A DNA stretch of 21,646 nucleotides from an uncultured Eubacteriales bacterium (GTDB taxonomy: Bacteria > Bacillota > Clostridia > Oscillospirales > Oscillospiraceae): NCBI GenBank assembly GCA_900553135.1, contig USCO01000025.1, positions 1 to 21,646 of the forward strand, written 5' to 3'. A program made the position numbers and the translations under genes. The notes below the pieces were generated by a model. It saw nothing but the letters and a program-made list of their open reading frames with translations, was not told the DNA's origin and ran no database searches. Every line of letters starts with the position of its first letter. Position 1 is the stretch's first letter. Positions 6,969-15,321 of the stretch are shown here, in pieces.

Positions 6969-7718
6969 ATGGAAAAAATGTTCTCTATTGGCGAACTTTC
7001 CCGGTTATTGGACGTTCCTACCGCCACGCTGCGGTTTTGGGAGAGCCAGGGGCTCTTTTCCGTGTCCAAGGGGGACAACCGCTACCGGCGCTACTCCCTT
7101 CAGGACGTGATCCGGGTGGCCGACATCATGTTCTACCGGGGGCTTGGGGTATCCATCAAGGAGATCCGCCAGACCCAGACCCGCACCCTGGAGGAGCACC
7201 GCCAGGCCCTGCAGCAGCTGCAGCTGGAGCTCAGCCGCGCCCTGGCCGCCTATGAGACCATGCGCCAGCGCACCCTGCGCCAGCAGCGCATGCTCACCCA
7301 GGTGGAGCAGCTGCTCCAGACCCGGGACCAGGAGGAACCGGTGCCCTTTGACGCGGTGGCTCCCTTCGACTACCACGAGGGGGACAAGCTTCTCCAGTAT
7401 ACCCAGGACCCCTCCTGTTATGTGCGCTTTTTTGACACCCAGGACATGTCCAGCGAGCGCCGGGGCATCATCACCACCAAGGAGAGCGGCCAGCCCCTCT
7501 TGTGGGAAAAGCCCCCCAAAAGCCGCTTTGTCACCTTCCTCATCCGGGAAAAGGTGGACCGGGACTACGAAAGCGACGTGGGCTACCACCTGATGCGCCT
7601 GTCCGCCCAGTACCGCACGGGCGTGCTGCTGGCCCAGTATCTGCTCACCGCCACGGAGGACGGTCAGCGCATCGACTATTTAAAAGGTTATCTGGAGGTC
7701 TTTCCTCTGGAACAATAA
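6969..7718 (+). CDS. MerR-family transcriptional regulator
   Basis: A 249-residue regulator. Residues 4-70 form the MerR winged helix (FSIGELSRLLDVPTATLRFW, then NRYRRYSLQDVIRVADIMFYR). A Gln/Leu/Glu-rich helix at about 72-118 is the antiparallel dimer coiled coil. Residues 125-249 form a C-terminal effector domain I do not recognise. Only one cysteine is present (Cys150), so it lacks the paired cysteines of metal or redox sensors. The size and domain plan fit a small-molecule sensor. It is divergent from the carrier-amidohydrolase operon and shares a control region with a dyad in a 19-bp promoter spacer, so it very likely activates that operon when an inducer, perhaps the transported compound, is bound. 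A terminator follows the stop at once. Confidence 0.88.
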   Translation: MEKMFSIGELSRLLDVPTATLRFWESQGLFSVSKGDNRYRRYSLQDVIRVADIMFYRGLGVSIKEIRQTQTRTLEEHRQALQQLQLELSRALAAYETMRQRTLRQQRMLTQVEQLLQTRDQEEPVPFDAVAPFDYHEGDKLLQYTQDPSCYVRFFDTQDMSSERRGIITTKESGQPLLWEKPPKSRFVTFLIREKVDRDYESDVGYHLMRLSAQYRTGVLLAQYLLTATEDGQRIDYLKGYLEVFPLEQ

Positions 7719-7755
7719 AAAACGCCGTCCGCTTCTGCAAGCGGACGGCGTTTTT
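7718..7755. terminator. Bidirectional intrinsic terminator
   Basis: A 12-bp perfect stem, CGCCGTCCGCTT with AAGCGGACGGCG, has a CTGC loop and is flanked by an A run (7718-7722) and a T run (7751-7755). It ends the MerR gene rightward and the convergent liv operon leftward. Confidence 0.92.
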
Positions 7756-7761
7756 GCTTTG

Positions 7762-8443
7762 TCAGCCCAGGTATGCTTTTTTTACCTGCTCGTTGGTGAG
7801 CAGCTCCCGGCCCGTGCCCGACAGGGTCAGCTTTCCCGTCTCCAGCACGTAGCCGATGTCGGCGATGCGCAGGGCCATGTTGGCGTTCTGCTCGATGAGC
7901 AGCACGGTGACGCCCTGGCGATTGATCTCCCGGATGATGTCGAAGATGCCCTTCACCACGATGGGGGCCAGGCCCAGGGAGGGCTCGTCCATCATGATGA
8001 TCTTGGGGCGGGACATGAGGGCCCGGCCCACGGCCAGCATCTGCTGCTCGCCGCCGGACAGGGTGCCCGCCGCCTGCCAGGAGCGCTCCTTCAGCCGGGG
8101 GAACAGGTCGTACACCCAGCTGAGGTCGTCGGTGAGGTCGTCCTTGCGCAGGTAGGCCCCGATCTTCAGGTTCTCCAGCACGGTGAGGTCGGGGAACACC
8201 CGCCGCCCCTCAGGTACCAGGGTGATGCCCTTGGACACGATGCGGTCGGGGGAAAGCCCGGTAATGTCCTCCCCCTGGAGGTGGATGCGCCCGTGGGCGG
8301 GCTTCACCAGCCCGGCGATGGAGCGCAGGGTGGTGGACTTGCCCGCGCCGTTGGCCCCGATGAGGGTGACGATCTTCCGCTCGGGCACTTCAAAGGTGAT
8401 GCCCTTCACGGCTTCGATGCCGCCGTAGCTCACCTTCAGTTCA

Positions 8444-8457
<14 letters not shown>
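7762..8457 (-). CDS. livF: Branched-chain amino acid ABC transporter ATP-binding protein LivF
   Basis: One of two cytosolic ATPases of the high-affinity branched-chain amino acid importer; 231 residues, the normal LivF length. Walker A is GANGAGKST (34-42), the signature LSGGEQQ begins at 133, Walker B is IIMMDE (153-158), and the D-loop is SLGLAP. The switch region reads LLIEQN, the LivF-typical form without the histidine. VPEGRRVFPDLTVLENL in the Q-loop region is also LivF-like. It is the last gene of livKHMGF, overlaps livG by 14 nt, and has a GGGGGTGG ribosome site inside livG. The transcript ends at the terminator just beyond. Confidence 0.95.
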
Positions 8458-9294
<837 letters not shown>

Positions 9295-9298
<4 letters not shown>

Positions 9299-10422
9299 TC
9301 CTTGGCCTCCTTCCTGACTTTCCCGGTGAGCTTCTTGCCCCAGCGCTGCAGGGCGCCGAAGATGCCGTTCCAGGAGAACTCGCTGGTGCCCATGAGGCCC
9401 CGGTTATAGAACAGGACGATGACCATGAGCAGCACGGAGAAGATGACCATACGCAAGCCGGAGCGGAAAATGGGGATCTGCACCCCGGCAATGGCCAGGG
9501 GGTTGTCGCACCAGCGCAGCCACTCCTTGCCCGCGGTATACACAAAGGCGCCGATGACCGTGCCGGTGACCGAGCCCAGGCCGCCCAGCACCACGATGAG
9601 CAGCAGCTCATAGGTCAGGGCGATCTTGAACTGGTTGGGGTCGATGGCGGTGAGGTGGACGGCCAGCAGCCCGCCGCCGATGGCGGCAAAGAAGGCGCCG
9701 ATGGCAAAGGACATCTGCTTGTGCCGGGCCAGGTTGATACCCATGGCCTCGGCGGCGATCTCGTCCTCCCGGATGGCCTTGAAGGCCCGGCCGTAGGAGG
9801 AGTTGATGAGCAGCACCATGATGGCGATGCAGATGGCCACGATGCCCAGGCACAGCCACAGTCCGCTGCCGGGCAGGCCCAGCCCCTTCCACATGGAGGA
9901 GAAGGAGGGCACGTTCTTCAGGCCCAGGGAGCCGTTGGTGAAGGGGGCCAGCTCGTTGTTGGAGATGACCACCCGGATGATCTCAGAAAAGCCCAGGGTG
10001 GCAATGGCCAGGTAGTCGCTTTTCAGCCGCAGAACCGGGGCGCCGATGAGGTAGGCAAGCCCCGCTGCCACCAGGCCGCCCAGGATGAGGGCCACGGGGA
10101 AGGGCAGCTGCACCTGCTCCAGCCAGGGGTTGATGGGCACCACATAGTAGATGCCCGCCCGGCCGGAGGGGTCGGTGGTGAACATGGCCACTACGTAGGC
10201 GCCGATGGCCATAAAGCCCGCCTGACCCAGGGAGAACAGGCCGGTAAAGCCGTTGACCAGGTTCATGGAGGCGCCCACCAGGGCGTAGATGGCGCTGAGC
10301 TTGATAATGTTGGTGACGTAGGTGCTGCCGATGATCTTCAGGTCCAGCAGGGTGATGACCACCGCGGCGGCGGCCACCAGAGCGACAGTCAGGCCTACGT
10401 TTGTCTTTTTACTCAATTTCAT
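9295..10422 (-). CDS. livM: Branched-chain amino acid ABC transporter permease LivM
   Basis: One of the two membrane subunits that form the translocation path; 375 residues with about ten hydrophobic segments. LivM-typical stretches include the early LVNGFTGLFSLGQAGFMAIGAYV, RLKSDYLAIATLGFSEIIRV, the cytoplasmic coupling helix SSYGRAFKAIREDEIAAEAMGI, and VLGGLGSVTGTVIGAF. It starts 7 nt after the livH stop, with AAGGTG upstream, and its stop overlaps the livG start, so livH, livM and livG are probably translated in concert. The C-terminus carries a basic tail (RWGKKLTGKVRKEAKE). Confidence 0.95.
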
Positions 10423-10429
10423 AAACGTA

Positions 10430-11323
10430 TCACACCTTATCTGTCATTTTTTCACCCAGCAGGCCGGTGGGCCGCACCAGGAGCATGAGAATGAGGAGCA
10501 CAAAGGTAAAGGCGTCGCTGTAGCCGCTGAGGCCGGGGAACATAGCCACCAGGAAGGTCTCCACCGCGCCGATGATAAAGCCGCCGATGCAGGCCCCGGG
10601 GATGGAGCCGATGCCGCCCAGCACCGCCGCCACAAAGCACTTCAGGCCGGGCATCATGCCGCTGTAGGGGTAGACCATGGGCCGGGGGGAGAAGTACAAA
10701 ATAGCGCCCACCGCCGCCAGCACGGAGCCCACGGCGAAGGTGAAGGAGATGACGCGGTTGATTTTGATGCCCATGAGCTGGGCGGTCTCAAAGTCCTTGG
10801 AGGCCGCCCGCATGGCCATGCCGATCTTGGTGCGGTTCACCAGGGCCATGAGGGCCACCACCAGCAGAATGGTGACCACGGGGGTGATGATGCTCACCGA
10901 CTGCAGCTTCACGCTGCCCCACTCCAGAGGGATCTGGAGAAAGCTGATGCCGGGGAAGGACTTGGGCAGGCCGGTGAACAGATAGGTGGCGAAGTTTTCC
11001 AGGAAAAAGGACACGCCGATGGCGGAGATCATGATGGACATGCGGGGGGCGGAGCGCAGGGGCTTATAGGCCACCCGCTCGATGACCACGCCCAGCAGGG
11101 CGGTCATGACCAGCACCAGGGGGATGGCCAGGTACCAGGGCAGCATGAAGTTGGACATGGCGAAGATGGTAAAATAGCCCGCCATCATGAAGATGTCGCC
11201 GTGGGCGAAGTTAATAAGGCGCAAAATGCCGTACACCATGGTGTATCCAATGGCAATGAGGGCGTAGGCGCTGCCGATGGAGATACTGGTGGCACAGCTT
11301 TGGAAAAAGGTTGTCAAATCCAT
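10430..11323 (-). CDS. livH: Branched-chain amino acid ABC transporter permease LivH
   Basis: The second membrane subunit of the importer; 297 residues with about eight hydrophobic segments. Family markers are GSAYALIAIGYTMVYGILRLINFAHGDIFM near the start, the coupling helix TKIGMAMRAASKDFETAQLMGI, and VAAVLGGIGSIPGACIGGF near the end, followed by the LLVRPTGLLGEK tail. GGGAGG lies about 9 nt before the ATG. A 95-nt gap containing a hairpin separates it from livK, the usual place where expression of the binding protein and the membrane complex diverges. Confidence 0.95.
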   Translation of the reverse strand: MDLTTFFQSCATSISIGSAYALIAIGYTMVYGILRLINFAHGDIFMMAGYFTIFAMSNFMLPWYLAIPLVLVMTALLGVVIERVAYKPLRSAPRMSIMISAIGVSFFLENFATYLFTGLPKSFPGISFLQIPLEWGSVKLQSVSIITPVVTILLVVALMALVNRTKIGMAMRAASKDFETAQLMGIKINRVISFTFAVGSVLAAVGAILYFSPRPMVYPYSGMMPGLKCFVAAVLGGIGSIPGACIGGFIIGAVETFLVAMFPGLSGYSDAFTFVLLILMLLVRPTGLLGEKMTDKV

Positions 11324-11366
11324 AGGGGCAAGCCTCCCATATCGAGTCTCGGTGGGGGAATAAGAG

Positions 11367-11392
11367 GGGCAGGAGACTTTCGCCCCCTGCCC
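11367..11392 (-). promoter_or_regulatory. Intercistronic hairpin between livK and livH
   Basis: The minus-strand RNA forms a 9-bp stem (GGGCAGGGG with CUCCUGCCC, one G-U pair) with an 8-nt GCGAAAGU loop. No clear U-tract follows. It probably protects the 3' end of a livK-only mRNA or partially terminates, allowing more binding protein than permease. Confidence 0.55.
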
Positions 11393-11418
11393 GAAGCTCC
11401 AAGTTGAGGGTTTTCTTC

Positions 11419-12588
11419 TTACTGCACGTCGGCCACGGTGACGGTGTCAGCGTAGACCAGCTTGCCGCCCTGGGCGGTCTTCAGCACGGCGGAGTCCTTG
11501 GACACGTCGCCGTTCTCGTCAAAGGCGATGGGGCCGGTGACGCCGGTGAAGCTCACGTCTACCAGAGCGTCCCGGATGTCGGTGCCCTTGGTGGACCCGG
11601 CAGCCTCGATGGCCTGGATGGCGGTCATGTAGGCGTCGTAGCCAAGAGCGGTAACCACGTTGACGGTGTCGGTGCTGAAGGCCTCCTTATAGCCGTTGAC
11701 GAAGTCGGCCACGTCGTCGCCGCTGTCGTCAAAGAAGGTGGAGCAAATGAGCCCCTCGGTGCAGCCGGCGGCGCCGCCCTCTGCGGTGTTGATCATGTCG
11801 GCGTTATCCCAGGTGTCGGGGCCCATGAACACGGCCTCCAGGCCCAGGCTCTGGGCCTGCTGCAGGATCACGGGAGCCGCGGTGATGGAAGAGGGAGCAA
11901 AGACGCACTGGGCGCCGGAAGCCTTGATGTTCTGCAGCAGGGCGCTGTAGTCGGAGTTATTGGCGGGGAAGTTCTGGCTGGAGACGATGGTACCGCCGAA
12001 CTGGGTGAAGTACTGCTCAAAGAACTGGCCCAGGCCGATGGAGTAGTCGTCGCCCACCTGGGTGAGGACGGCCGCATTGGTGTAGCCCTGCTGGATGGCG
12101 TAGTAGGCCAAAACCTTAGCCTGGAAGGAATCCAGGAAGCACACCCGGAAGTAGAAGTCATTGCCCAGGGTCACCTGGGGGTTGGTGCAGGAGCAGCCGA
12201 TGGCGGGGATCTCCGCCTCCTTGAACACGGAGCCGGCGGCGATGGACACCGCGGAGCCGTAGGAGCCCAGGACGATGGAGCAGCCCTCGTTGACCAGGTA
12301 GCTGGCGGCGTTGGCCGCCTCGGACTTGTCCGACTTGTTGTCGGAGATGACCAGCTCTACCTTATATTCCTCGCCGCCGATGTTGACGGTGGGCTTGATC
12401 TGGTTGGCGTACTGGATGCCGTTGACCTCCAGCTGGCCGCCGCCGCCGTTCTCGCCGGTGGTACACTCAAACACGCCCACCTTGATGACCTTCTCGCCGG
12501 AGTCGCCTCCGCTTCCGCCGCCGCCGCAGCCGGCCAGGGCGCCCAGAGCCAATACACAGGACATTGCAAGAGCCAGGAATCGTTTCAT
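11419..12588 (-). CDS. livK: Branched-chain amino acid ABC transporter substrate-binding lipoprotein LivK
   Basis: An extracytoplasmic binding protein of the Leu/Ile/Val type that feeds ligand to LivHM; 389 residues. The N-terminus is a lipoprotein signal: MKRF, a hydrophobic core, then lipobox LAGC with Cys21, followed by a Gly/Ser linker. Peripla_BP_6-type features are KVGVFECTTGENGGGG, GIQYANQIKP, the SYLVNEGCSIVLGSYGS region, and NVVTALGYDAYMTAIQAIEAAGSTKGTDIRDAL near the C-terminus. Specificity beyond branched-chain or related amino acids cannot be fixed from sequence. It is first in the operon, with GGGAGGAAC before the ATG and a strong promoter about 75 nt upstream. Confidence 0.94.
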   Translation of the reverse strand: MKRFLALAMSCVLALGALAGCGGGGSGGDSGEKVIKVGVFECTTGENGGGGQLEVNGIQYANQIKPTVNIGGEEYKVELVISDNKSDKSEAANAASYLVNEGCSIVLGSYGSAVSIAAGSVFKEAEIPAIGCSCTNPQVTLGNDFYFRVCFLDSFQAKVLAYYAIQQGYTNAAVLTQVGDDYSIGLGQFFEQYFTQFGGTIVSSQNFPANNSDYSALLQNIKASGAQCVFAPSSITAAPVILQQAQSLGLEAVFMGPDTWDNADMINTAEGGAAGCTEGLICSTFFDDSGDDVADFVNGYKEAFSTDTVNVVTALGYDAYMTAIQAIEAAGSTKGTDIRDALVDVSFTGVTGPIAFDENGDVSKDSAVLKTAQGGKLVYADTVTVADVQ

Positions 12589-12664
12589 CTCAGGTTCCTC
12601 CCATTCTTTACCTCAATTCGTCCGCACAGGGCAAACAAATGTCCTCCGCGAAATTACATGGCCT

Positions 12665-12693
12665 ATTATAGCAAAGGATGAGGAAAAATGCAA
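12665..12693 (-). promoter_or_regulatory. Promoter of the livKHMGF operon
   Basis: On the minus strand, TTGCAT (12688-12693) and a perfect TATAAT (12665-12670) are 17 bp apart, with an extended-10 TGC before the -10. The predicted start near 12658 leaves a ~70-nt leader. It lies shortly after the terminator of the ribosomal protein operon. Confidence 0.85.
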
Positions 12694-12730
12694 GGAAAAG
12701 AAGTGGAAGTTTCATCCTGTTTTTGGGCAT

Positions 12731-12763
12731 AAAAAAATCCCGCCGTCCCAAGGGACGGCGGGA
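12731..12763 (-). terminator. Intrinsic terminator of the rpsF-ssb-rpsR operon
   Basis: The minus strand reads TCCCGCCGTCCC, TT, GGGACGGCGGGA and then seven T residues (12731-12737 on the plus strand are A). The 12-bp stem is perfect and lies 13 bp beyond the rpsR stop. Confidence 0.93.
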
Positions 12764-12776
12764 ATCATGCGGCAAA

Positions 12777-13022
12777 TCAGTCGGTGACGTAGGGCAGCAG
12801 GGCGACCTGGCGGGCGCGCTTGATGGCCTCGGTCAGCTGACGCTGATGCATGGCGCAGGTGCCGGTGGTGCGCCGGGGCAGGATCTTGCCCCGCTCGGAA
12901 GTATAGCGGCGCAGCTTGGCGGCATCCTTATAGTCGATGCACTCCACCTTGTCCACGCAGAAGGCGCAGACCTTGCGGCGCTTGCGGCCGCGGGGGGCGC
13001 GGTTTTCACGTTCCATAGCCAT
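12777..13022 (-). CDS. rpsR: 30S ribosomal protein S18 (bS18)
   Basis: An 81-residue protein of the small-subunit platform that binds 16S rRNA as a partner of S6. The basic N-terminus (RGRKRRK) precedes CAFCVDKVECIDYKD, a cysteine-containing (Zn-ribbon, C+) form. ISxRGKILPRRxTG-like residues follow (YTSERGKILPRRTTGTCAMHQRQL), then AIKRARQVALLPYV. AAAGGAGG lies 8 nt before the chosen ATG; a second Met two codons later would be too far. It is the last gene of rpsF-ssb-rpsR, an order conserved in many bacteria. Confidence 0.96.
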   Translation of the reverse strand: MAMERENRAPRGRKRRKVCAFCVDKVECIDYKDAAKLRRYTSERGKILPRRTTGTCAMHQRQLTEAIKRARQVALLPYVTD

Positions 13023-13074
13023 GAGATGAACCTCCTTTTAGGACCATATCGGTCAAAGTATTCGGCGGGCCCAA

Positions 13075-13593
13075 TCAGAAGGGCAGCTCGCCGTCGTCGT
13101 CAGAAAGCTCGGCAAACTGGTCGCCGCCCTGCTGGGGGGCGCCGTAGCCGGAGGGAGCGGGGGCGGAAGGAGCGGCATAGCCGCCGGAGTATCCGCCGCC
13201 GGGATAGCCGCCGCCGGAGTATCCCCCGCCGGTGGCGTAGCCGGAGGTCTGATAACCTCCGTCGCCGTCCCGCTTGGAGTCGCCGAAGTACACGTTCTCG
13301 GCCACCACCTCGGCGGAGCGGCGCTTGCCGCCCTCCTTGTCGGTCCAGTCACGGATCTGGAGGCGGCCCTCCACCACGGCCATGCGGCCCTTGGTGAAGT
13401 AACGCTGGACAAACTCCGCGGTGGCGCGCCAAGCGACCACATCAATGAAGTCGGTGGTGCGCTCGCCGGTCTGCTTGTCCTTAAAGTCCCGGTCCACCGC
13501 CAGGGAGAAGGAGGCCACAGGGGTCCCCGTCTGAGTGCGGCGCAGCTCGGGATCACGGGTCAGGCGACCCATGAGAATGATTCGATTGAGCAT
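13075..13593 (-). CDS. ssb: Single-stranded DNA-binding protein
   Basis: Binds single-stranded DNA in replication, repair and recombination; 172 residues. The OB fold occupies about residues 1-105 (MLNRIILMGRLTRDPELR, then FIDVVAWRATAEFVQRYFTKG and VEGRLQIRDW). A Gly/Tyr-rich linker at about 110-155 contains repeated GGGY units (GGGYSGGGYPGGGYSGGY). The acidic tip is DDDGELPF, the peptide that recruits partner proteins. It starts 12 nt after rpsF with an AGGGGGAG ribosome site. The GC-rich repeat in the linker DNA could make length change readily between strains. Confidence 0.96.
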   Translation of the reverse strand: MLNRIILMGRLTRDPELRRTQTGTPVASFSLAVDRDFKDKQTGERTTDFIDVVAWRATAEFVQRYFTKGRMAVVEGRLQIRDWTDKEGGKRRSAEVVAENVYFGDSKRDGDGGYQTSGYATGGGYSGGGYPGGGYSGGYAAPSAPAPSGYGAPQQGGDQFAELSDDDGELPF

Positions 13594-13605
13594 TTCCGCT
13601 CCCCC

Positions 13606-13902
13606 TTACTGGTCCTTGCAGACGATCAGGGAACGCATCACGCCGTCAGTGATCCGGAAAATACGGTCCAGCTCGGCGGGAACAGCGGCAGCGGCGTTGA
13701 AGGTCATCAGCACGTAGTAGCCCTCCATCAGGTCATTGATGGGATAGGCCAGACGGCGCTTGCCCCACTCGTCAACCTCAGAGACAGTACCGTTGGCCTC
13801 AACCACGGCCTTGAACTTGGCCACCAGAGCGGCCACAGCCTCCTCGCTGAGCGCGGGATCCAGGATATACATCGCCTCGTAGTTGGCATTGATCTTTGCC
13901 AT
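13606..13902 (-). CDS. rpsF: 30S ribosomal protein S6 (bS6)
   Basis: A 98-residue ribosomal protein that pairs with S18 on the 30S platform. Family features are NYEAMYILDPALSEEAVAALV, then DEWGKRRLAYPINDLMEGYYVLMTF and ELDRIFRITDGVMRSLIV. AAGGAGGTG precedes the ATG at good spacing. It is first in the rpsF-ssb-rpsR operon, behind a strong promoter and an ~80-nt leader able to fold into alternative hairpins. In other bacteria this operon is repressed by the S6:S18 complex binding its leader, which fits here but is not shown. Confidence 0.96.
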   Translation of the reverse strand: MAKINANYEAMYILDPALSEEAVAALVAKFKAVVEANGTVSEVDEWGKRRLAYPINDLMEGYYVLMTFNAAAAVPAELDRIFRITDGVMRSLIVCKDQ

Positions 13903-13938
13903 TTTCTTGCACCTCCTTATGGTCTTGTGGCCCCCAGC

Positions 13939-13970
13939 CCTTTGCCGGGAGCAAGGATGATCCTGCTTCC
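13939..13970 (-). promoter_or_regulatory. rpsF leader with two mutually exclusive hairpins (candidate S6:S18 control RNA)
   Basis: In the minus-strand leader RNA, hairpin A spans 13970-13948 (GGA-GCAGG with CUUGC-UCC, one bulge and one G-U pair). Hairpin B spans 13956-13939 (CCUUGC with GCAAAGG, a UCCCG loop and one bulged A). Both use the same CCUUGCUCC segment. Hairpin B exposes a CCG, reminiscent of the known S6:S18 leader element, but I could not confirm the family consensus. Confidence 0.4.
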
Positions 13971-13990
13971 TTATGGAAACAGGCCTAATT

Positions 13991-14018
13991 ATTATATCGA
14001 AATCCAGGATTTTGTCAA
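13991..14018 (-). promoter_or_regulatory. Promoter of the rpsF-ssb-rpsR operon
   Basis: On the minus strand, perfect TTGACA (14013-14018) and TATAAT (13991-13996) are 16 bp apart. Transcription would start near 13984. Both consensus hexamers fit a highly expressed ribosomal protein operon. Confidence 0.9.
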
Positions 14019-14041
14019 GGTGTTTTTGAAATTTTCTCCAT

Positions 14042-14073
14042 AAAAAATGCCCCCGTCACCGGGACGGGAGCAT
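14042..14073 (-). terminator. Intrinsic terminator of the PTS_EIIC_2-like permease gene
   Basis: The minus strand has an 11-bp stem, ATGCTCCCGTC with GACGGGGGCAT (one G-U pair in RNA), a 5-nt CCGGT loop and a T run. It lies 32 nt after the gene's stop and 24 nt before the rpsF -35, insulating the two units. Confidence 0.9.
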
Positions 14074-14105
14074 AGATTTTTACCAAAACGGTGTCTTTGG
14101 ATGGC

Positions 14106-15221
14106 TCAGCCCCGGGGCAGGGTCAGGTCGCCCTCCCCGATCCAGCCGATTTTTCGGAAAAACAGCCCGAAGGCCCAGCACAAAACGGCGGGCAGCACGA
14201 AGGAAATAAGGAGCAGGCCCGCCCAGTCAAAGGAGGTGATGGCGGCCTTGGCGCCGCTGGCCACGTCGTTGACCCAGCCGGCGTACACGCCGATCTGCCC
14301 CACAAAGCCGCAGGTGCCCATGCCCGAGGCCACGCCCCCGGAGGGGTCGTTCATCTCCAGATGGAACAGGCAGGTGGCCATGGGCCCGGTGATGGCGGAG
14401 GTCAAAATGGCGGGCAGCCAGATTTTTGGGTTTTTCACGATGTTGGGCATCTGGAGCATGGAGGTGCCGATGCCCTGGCTCACCAGGCCGCCCCAGCCGT
14501 TCTCCCGGAAGGACAGCACGGCAAAGCCCACCATGTTGGCGCAGCACCCGGCCACCGCGGCCCCTCCGGCCAGGCCCGTGAGAGTGAGGGCGGCGCAGAT
14601 GGCCGCCGAGGAGATGGGCAGGGTGAGGGCGATGCCGATAATGACGGAGACCACAATGCCCATCCAGAAGGGCTGCAATTCCGTGGCCCACCGGATGAGG
14701 GTGCCCACCTGAGAGGCCGCGGCCCCGATAGCGGGGGCCCACCAGGCCGACAGGGCCACGCCAATGAGGATGGTGACCAGGGGGGTGACCAGAATGTCCA
14801 CCTTGGTCTCCTTGCTCACCGCCTTGCCGCACTCGGCGGCCAGGATGGCCACAAAGAGGACCGCCAGGGGGCCTCCCGCTCCGCCCAGGGTGTTGGAGGC
14901 AAAGCCCACCGCCGCCAGGGAGAAGAGGACCAGAGGCGGGGCCTGGAGGGCGTAGCCGATGGCCACCGCCATGGCCGGGCCGCTCATGGCCGAGGCCAGG
15001 CCGCCCACGGTGTAGGTGATCTGGTTGTCCCCGCTGCCCAGGGTGGCCACCACCTGGGTCAGGAAGGGGATGTTGAACTGGGTGCCGATGGTATTGATAA
15101 TGGTACCGATGAGCAGGGAACAAAACAGGCCCTGGGCCATGGCCCCCAGGGCGTCGATGCCGTAGCGCTGCACCGAGATGACGATATTCTTCCGCTTTAA
15201 AAATGCTTTCAGGGCCTTCAT
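14106..15221 (-). CDS. PTS_EIIC_2-fold membrane permease, candidate niacin-type vitamin transporter
   Basis: A 371-residue integral membrane protein resembling the PTS_EIIC_2 family (PF13303): an N-terminal amphipathic KRKNIVISVQRYGIDALGAMA, then about nine glycine/alanine-rich membrane segments with SGPAMAVAIGYAL, GGPLAVLFVAI and SGGVASGMGTCGFVGQI. No IIA or IIB domain is fused or encoded nearby, so phosphotransfer is doubtful. I chose the ATG at 15221, preceded by GGGGGATGGGAG; an earlier in-frame ATG lies inside the operator. The gene lies downstream of niaR on the same strand, with its own promoter overlapped by a 40-bp dyad whose core recurs at the niaR promoter. I infer niacin-repressed uptake of nicotinate, nicotinamide or a precursor. 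The family call is good; the substrate is an inference. Confidence 0.8.
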   Translation of the reverse strand: MKALKAFLKRKNIVISVQRYGIDALGAMAQGLFCSLLIGTIINTIGTQFNIPFLTQVVATLGSGDNQITYTVGGLASAMSGPAMAVAIGYALQAPPLVLFSLAAVGFASNTLGGAGGPLAVLFVAILAAECGKAVSKETKVDILVTPLVTILIGVALSAWWAPAIGAAASQVGTLIRWATELQPFWMGIVVSVIIGIALTLPISSAAICAALTLTGLAGGAAVAGCCANMVGFAVLSFRENGWGGLVSQGIGTSMLQMPNIVKNPKIWLPAILTSAITGPMATCLFHLEMNDPSGGVASGMGTCGFVGQIGVYAGWVNDVASGAKAAITSFDWAGLLLISFVLPAVLCWAFGLFFRKIGWIGEGDLTLPRG

Positions 15222-15243
15222 GGTCTCCCATCCCCCAAACGAA

Positions 15244-15283
15244 AATGTGGTATACATCTGTCAAGACAGCTGTATACCACATT
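15244..15283. promoter_or_regulatory. 40-bp inverted repeat, candidate NiaR operator at the permease promoter
   Basis: Perfect 13-bp outer arms (AATGTGGTATACA and TGTATACCACATT) enclose a core CTGTC-AA-GACAG; only one base pair breaks the symmetry. On the minus strand the core reads CTGTCTTGACAG, the same 12-mer found upstream of niaR. The dyad covers the expected transcription start and reaches the -10, so binding should block transcription. It ends 22 bp before the permease ATG. Confidence 0.85.
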
Positions 15284-15308
15284 GTAGCGGATTTTCTCCA
15301 TTTGTCAA
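15281..15308 (-). promoter_or_regulatory. Promoter of the PTS_EIIC_2-like permease
   Basis: On the minus strand, perfect TTGACA (15303-15308) and TACAAT (15281-15286) are 16 bp apart. The -35 begins 13 bp after the niaR stop. No terminator separates the genes, so the permease may also be read from the niaR promoter. Confidence 0.8.
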
Positions 15309-15321
15309 CCGGAATTTTCCA

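Noticed and set aside
6969..7718. The MerR-family protein as a metal or redox sensor.
   Set aside because: It has a single cysteine and a long C-terminal domain, unlike the short cysteine-pair metal sensors or the Fe-S SoxR type.
14106..15221. A sugar-specific PTS permease.
   Set aside because: No IIA, IIB, HPr or sugar metabolism gene is nearby, and the regulatory context points to NiaR and not to a sugar regulator; the fold-based family label is kept, the sugar role is not.
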